In this document: positions 5,646 through 7,207 of the stretch, one piece after another
How positions within the stretch are numbered: position 1 is the stretch's first letter
Layout: each line of letters begins with the position of its first letter
NCBI GenBank assembly: GCA_024696725.1
Contig: JAILGO010000169.1
Coordinates: forward strand, 1 to 7,207
Length of the DNA: 7,207 bases
From: Eubacterium sp.
GTDB taxonomy: Bacteria > Bacillota > Clostridia > Oscillospirales > Acutalibacteraceae
Direction: 5' to 3'
Made by a program: the position numbers and the translations under genes
The notes under the pieces: generated by a model
Databases searched by the model: none
What the model was told of the DNA's origin: nothing
The model's input: the letters and a program-made list of their open reading frames with translations, nothing else

Positions 5646-6588
5646 TATTCCGTTTTGCTTTAAGCTGATTGAAATCCGTCGCGGAGAGAATTCCGCATAC
5701 AATAACAATTACCGCACAGGTTACCGTAAGCGGCGTAATAATCGAGGTGTCTCTCAGAATAATTACCGAAAAGACAATCGCCCACGCGGCGTAAGTTATA
5801 TCGAGCGCCATAGCCTTTGACGCGCCGATTTTTGATATAGCGCGGTAGTAGCAGAGATAGGATACCGTCGCGAAAAACGCCGCCGCCGCGATAACGGGAA
5901 CGACCTTGACCGAAGGCGCGGCGAACAGCTTAACGGTGAAGCCCCAGCCCTTCAGCACCGGAAGAATAATTACTCCGTAGGTCAGCGACGAGGTGGTCTG
6001 CCTTATCTGAAGCGCGTACTCGTTTTTTACGCTCGGGTCCTTAAAGCATTTAGCAAGTATTACCGCCTCTATGCCCCAGCCGAATGAGCACATCATTGCG
6101 CCTATAATTCCGAGCCAGAAATTGCTAACCTCGATTTCGGGCGAATAGCTAAGTCCGTAAACGCCGAGAAGCGTAATGCCGAGCAGTACCCAACGGTACC
6201 ATTTCATTTCCTCTTTTAAGAAGAAATACGCAAGCACGGCGCCGATAGCGGGGAATACCGCGCTCGCTACCGCTCCGATTGACGCGCCCATATATTTTAT
6301 TGTAAGAACGTATCCCGTCATACCGACGGGTCCGCCGATAAGCGCCGCAAGCATAACGAATTTTCCGCTTTTTGTCTTAAGCGCTTTTAACACGTCGGGG
6401 AGCTTCCCTCTCACTCCGTTGTATCCGCAAGCCCAGATTGCCGAGCATACGTCGTGTAAAAAGGTGCTGACGAACGGCGCGAGAAATAAAGCCCTGTCGC
6501 TTGAAACAAAGGGCGTCATACCGAGCGCAATCCCGAGTATAACCGTCTCGAGCGCCCACGTTATTCCCGCTAAAGCTCCGAATAGCAT
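5638..6588 (-). CDS. EamA/DMT-family membrane transporter
   Basis: A 316-residue integral membrane protein of the drug/metabolite transporter superfamily; related proteins mostly export amino acids, metabolites or drugs, and the substrate here cannot be read. Roughly ten hydrophobic helices form two EamA repeats. The first (about 1-147) ends in the typical block GASIGAVASAVFPAIGAVLA, then FFLKEEMKWYRWVLLGITLLG. The second (about 155-305) ends near VIILRD and TVTCAVIVIVCGI. The C-terminus is short and basic (KAKRNKK), likely cytoplasmic. ATG 6588 is chosen because GGAG (6599-6596) lies 7 nt upstream and a strong promoter sits at 6645-6617. A longer in-frame reading to 6645 would begin inside the -35 box of that promoter and cannot be on its transcript. 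The gene stands alone and converges on the hydrolase gene. Confidence 0.92.
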   Translation of the reverse strand: MLFGALAGITWALETVILGIALGMTPFVSSDRALFLAPFVSTFLHDVCSAIWACGYNGVRGKLPDVLKALKTKSGKFVMLAALIGGPVGMTGYVLTIKYMGASIGAVASAVFPAIGAVLAYFFLKEEMKWYRWVLLGITLLGVYGLSYSPEIEVSNFWLGIIGAMMCSFGWGIEAVILAKCFKDPSVKNEYALQIRQTTSSLTYGVIILPVLKGWGFTVKLFAAPSVKVVPVIAAAAFFATVSYLCYYRAISKIGASKAMALDITYAAWAIVFSVIILRDTSIITPLTVTCAVIVIVCGILSATDFNQLKAKRNKK

Positions 6589-6616
6589 AACCGTTCTCCG
6601 TTGTTTTGATAGAAGT

Positions 6617-6645
6617 ATTATAACAAATATAATAATGATATTCAA
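6617..6645 (-). promoter_or_regulatory. Promoter of the EamA transporter gene
   Basis: On the minus strand, TTGAAT (6645-6640) and a perfect TATAAT (6622-6617) are 17 nt apart, with an extended -10 TG one base before the -10 box. The start would fall near 6610, about 20 nt before the ATG. It fixes the transporter start at 6588. Confidence 0.78.
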
Positions 6646-6675
6646 TATTTTACATACTATTTGATTTTGGGATTA

Positions 6676-6702
6676 TTGAAATCAGTTAATATATGGTAAA
6701 AT
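6676..6702 (+). promoter_or_regulatory. Candidate promoter for the spore protein leader region
   Basis: TTGAAA (6676-6681) and TAAAAT (6697-6702) are separated by 15 nt, shorter than ideal, but an extended -10 TG (6694-6695) precedes the -10. Overlapping it is a forespore-like candidate, ATATG (6691-6695) and CATTTTA (6712-6718) 16 nt apart, resembling the sigma-G pattern GNATR/CATNNTA with one mismatch. Forespore expression would be expected for the spore protein downstream, but neither match is strong. Confidence 0.35.
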
Positions 6703-6743
6703 ACAATTGTCCATTTTATATTCATTTTTAAGGAGAGATGATT

Positions 6744-6791
6744 ATGAAAAAAATAATCAGTTTTGTTAAAATTTACATTTGTTTTTTCTGA
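6744..6791 (+). CDS. Possible 15-residue leader peptide or gene remnant
   Basis: ATG 6744 reads MKKIISFVKIYICFF and stops at TGA 6789-6791. AAGGAGAG (6730-6737) provides a good ribosome binding site; an in-frame ATG at 6738 is too close to it. The product looks like the start of a signal peptide cut short. The stop follows a run of six T (6782-6787). In the -1 frame the reading continues 18 more codons to TGA 6842, so a slip or an indel could extend it. I recognise no homologue. It may be a leader peptide, a small membrane peptide, or a decayed gene. Confidence 0.3.
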   Translation: MKKIISFVKIYICFF

Positions 6792-6808
6792 ATGAAATAC
6801 AAACAATA

Positions 6809-6820
6809 ACCTTGCAAGGT
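6809..6820. repeat. 12-bp perfect palindrome upstream of the spore protein gene
   Basis: ACCTTGCAAGGT is identical to its reverse complement. It could be a protein-binding operator or, in RNA, a short stem with a TGCA loop. It lies 65 bp before the spore protein ATG. Confidence 0.7.
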
Positions 6821-6824
6821 GAAA

Positions 6825-6860
6825 TTTGCAGGGCGGCGCTCTGATTTTTCGCCCTGTAAA
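6825..6860 (+). promoter_or_regulatory. Leader hairpin before the spore protein gene
   Basis: TTTGCAGGGCG (6825-6835) pairs with CGCCCTGTAAA (6850-6860) over 11 bp, with one G-U and a 14-nt loop ending in five T. No T tract follows on the plus strand, so it is unlikely to terminate transcription. It ends 11 nt before the GAGGTG ribosome binding site and may protect or expose that site. Confidence 0.55.
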
Positions 6861-6885
6861 TAAGAAAAAGCGAGGTGTATTTCAA

Positions 6886-7071
6886 ATGGCAAAGAACACA
6901 GTTCCCGAGGCTAAAGAGGCTCTTAACCGTTTCAAGATGGAAGCAGCTTCTGAGGTAGGTGTTAACCTTAAGCAGGGTTACAACGGTGACCTTACTTCCA
7001 AGCAGGCAGGCAGCATCGGCGGTCAGATGGTAAAAAAGATGATTAAAAGTTATGAAGAATCAATGAGATAA
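6886..7071 (+). CDS. Alpha/beta-type small acid-soluble spore protein (SASP)
   Basis: A 61-residue protein of the alpha/beta SASP family, which coats forespore DNA, protects it from UV and heat, and is degraded at germination by the GPR protease. Typical features: a VPEAKEALNRFK start, a KMEAASEVGV segment (17-26) corresponding to the family GPR cleavage region (commonly EIASEFGV), and the signature GDLTSKQAGSIGGQMVKKMI (34-53), close to the DLTSRQNGSVGG form of clostridial members. There is no Cys or Trp. ATG 6886 follows GAGGTG (6872-6877) by 8 nt; an in-frame TTG at 6826 lies within the upstream hairpin and would add residues foreign to the family. It is a single-gene unit with its own terminator. 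It is direct evidence that the host lineage forms endospores. Confidence 0.93.
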   Translation: MAKNTVPEAKEALNRFKMEAASEVGVNLKQGYNGDLTSKQAGSIGGQMVKKMIKSYEESMR

Positions 7072-7083
7072 TGTTCTTCAGCG

Positions 7084-7114
7084 GAGCGGGGCTTAGGCTT
7101 CGCTCAATTTTTTT
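7084..7114 (+). terminator. Intrinsic terminator of the SASP gene
   Basis: GAGCGGGGC (7084-7092) pairs with GCTTCGCTC (7097-7105), a 9-bp stem with two G-U pairs and a TTAG loop, followed by AA and seven T (7108-7114). It lies 12 nt after the stop. Confidence 0.9.
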
Positions 7115-7119
7115 GGCTT

Positions 7120-7148
7120 TTAATATTCGTTTAAGAATCGTTTATTAT
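7120..7148 (+). promoter_or_regulatory. Candidate promoter for the gene starting at 7198
   Basis: TTAATA (7120-7125) and TATTAT (7143-7148) are 17 nt apart. The -35 match is modest. It lies after the SASP terminator, where a new promoter is expected. An inverted repeat AAGAATC (7133-7139) / GATTCTT (7165-7171) overlaps it and could form a weak leader hairpin. Confidence 0.35.
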
Positions 7149-7197
7149 GCTGTGCTCAACAAAGGATTCTTTGATACTGTGCAAAGGAGTAATCAAA

Positions 7198-7207
7198 ATG
7201 AAAAACA
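7198..7207 (+). CDS. Start of an unidentified gene (cut by window end)
   Basis: ATG 7198 follows AAAGGAG (7183-7189) by 8 nt and reads M-K-N before the window ends. The lysine-rich start would suit many proteins, including secreted ones, but nothing can be said about function. A TTG at 7171 is in frame with a weaker AAAGGA before it; the ATG is preferred. Confidence 0.7.

Noticed and set aside
6589..6645. A 19-residue hydrophobic N-terminal extension of the EamA transporter.
   Set aside because: This stretch contains the -35 and -10 boxes of the transporter promoter, and the ribosome binding site lies at 6596-6599 before ATG 6588.
6176..6664. A 162-codon plus-strand frame opposite the EamA gene.
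   Set aside because: It is antisense to a well-supported membrane protein gene, runs through its promoter, and shows no family features.
6826..6885. TTG 6826 as an extended start of the SASP gene.
   Set aside because: It lies in a leader hairpin; SASP family proteins begin near MAKN, and GAGGTG precedes ATG 6886.

Overview
The window looks like chromosome from a spore-forming member of the Clostridia (Bacillota), possibly a gut Oscillospiraceae- or Ruminococcus-like organism. The grounds are an alpha/beta-type small acid-soluble spore protein gene, strong AGGAGG-type ribosome binding sites before nearly every gene, sigma-A-like promoters with 17-nt spacers, U-tract terminators, and the conserved rpsO-pnp order. 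The genus is a guess. I see no transposase, phage, CRISPR, tRNA or rRNA feature.

Layout: (1) 1-477, the 3' end of a MacB/FtsX-type ABC transporter permease. (2) 487-3311, an RNA-metabolism block: a strong promoter, a structured leader, rpsO (ribosomal protein S15), a hairpin, a long fold-back leader, pnp (polynucleotide phosphorylase), then a bidirectional terminator. (3) 3315-4322, minus strand, a DUF362 family protein that converges on pnp. (4) A compact divergent promoter region at 4323-4439. (5) 4440-5609, a secreted alpha/beta hydrolase with a C-terminal fibronectin type III-like domain, ending in a second bidirectional terminator. (6) 5638-6588, minus strand, a ten-helix EamA/DMT-family transporter with its own promoter. 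(7) 6646-6885, an RNA-rich leader holding a 15-codon ORF, a 12-bp palindrome and a hairpin. (8) 6886-7071, the spore protein gene with its terminator. (9) From 7198, the first codons of another plus-strand gene.

The protein-coding content is mostly ordinary. The most interesting part is the RNA around rpsO and pnp. In the rpsO leader, a hairpin loop (UUCACC) is complementary to the unusual rpsO Shine-Dalgarno (GGUGGA), a pseudoknot layout that would suit S15 autoregulation. In the pnp leader, the 3' arm of a 78-nt fold-back (UCCUCCUU) can pair either with its own 5' arm (AAGGAGGA) or with the pnp Shine-Dalgarno (AAGGAG). The 5' arm is itself a ribosome binding site placed before a 9-codon ORF. 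This resembles a translational switch that could let ribosomes, a double-strand nuclease or PNPase itself control PNPase synthesis. Both ideas come from base pairing read by eye and are untested.

The other genes appear to be independent single-gene units, each with its own promoter and terminator. I see no multi-gene pathway linking them.
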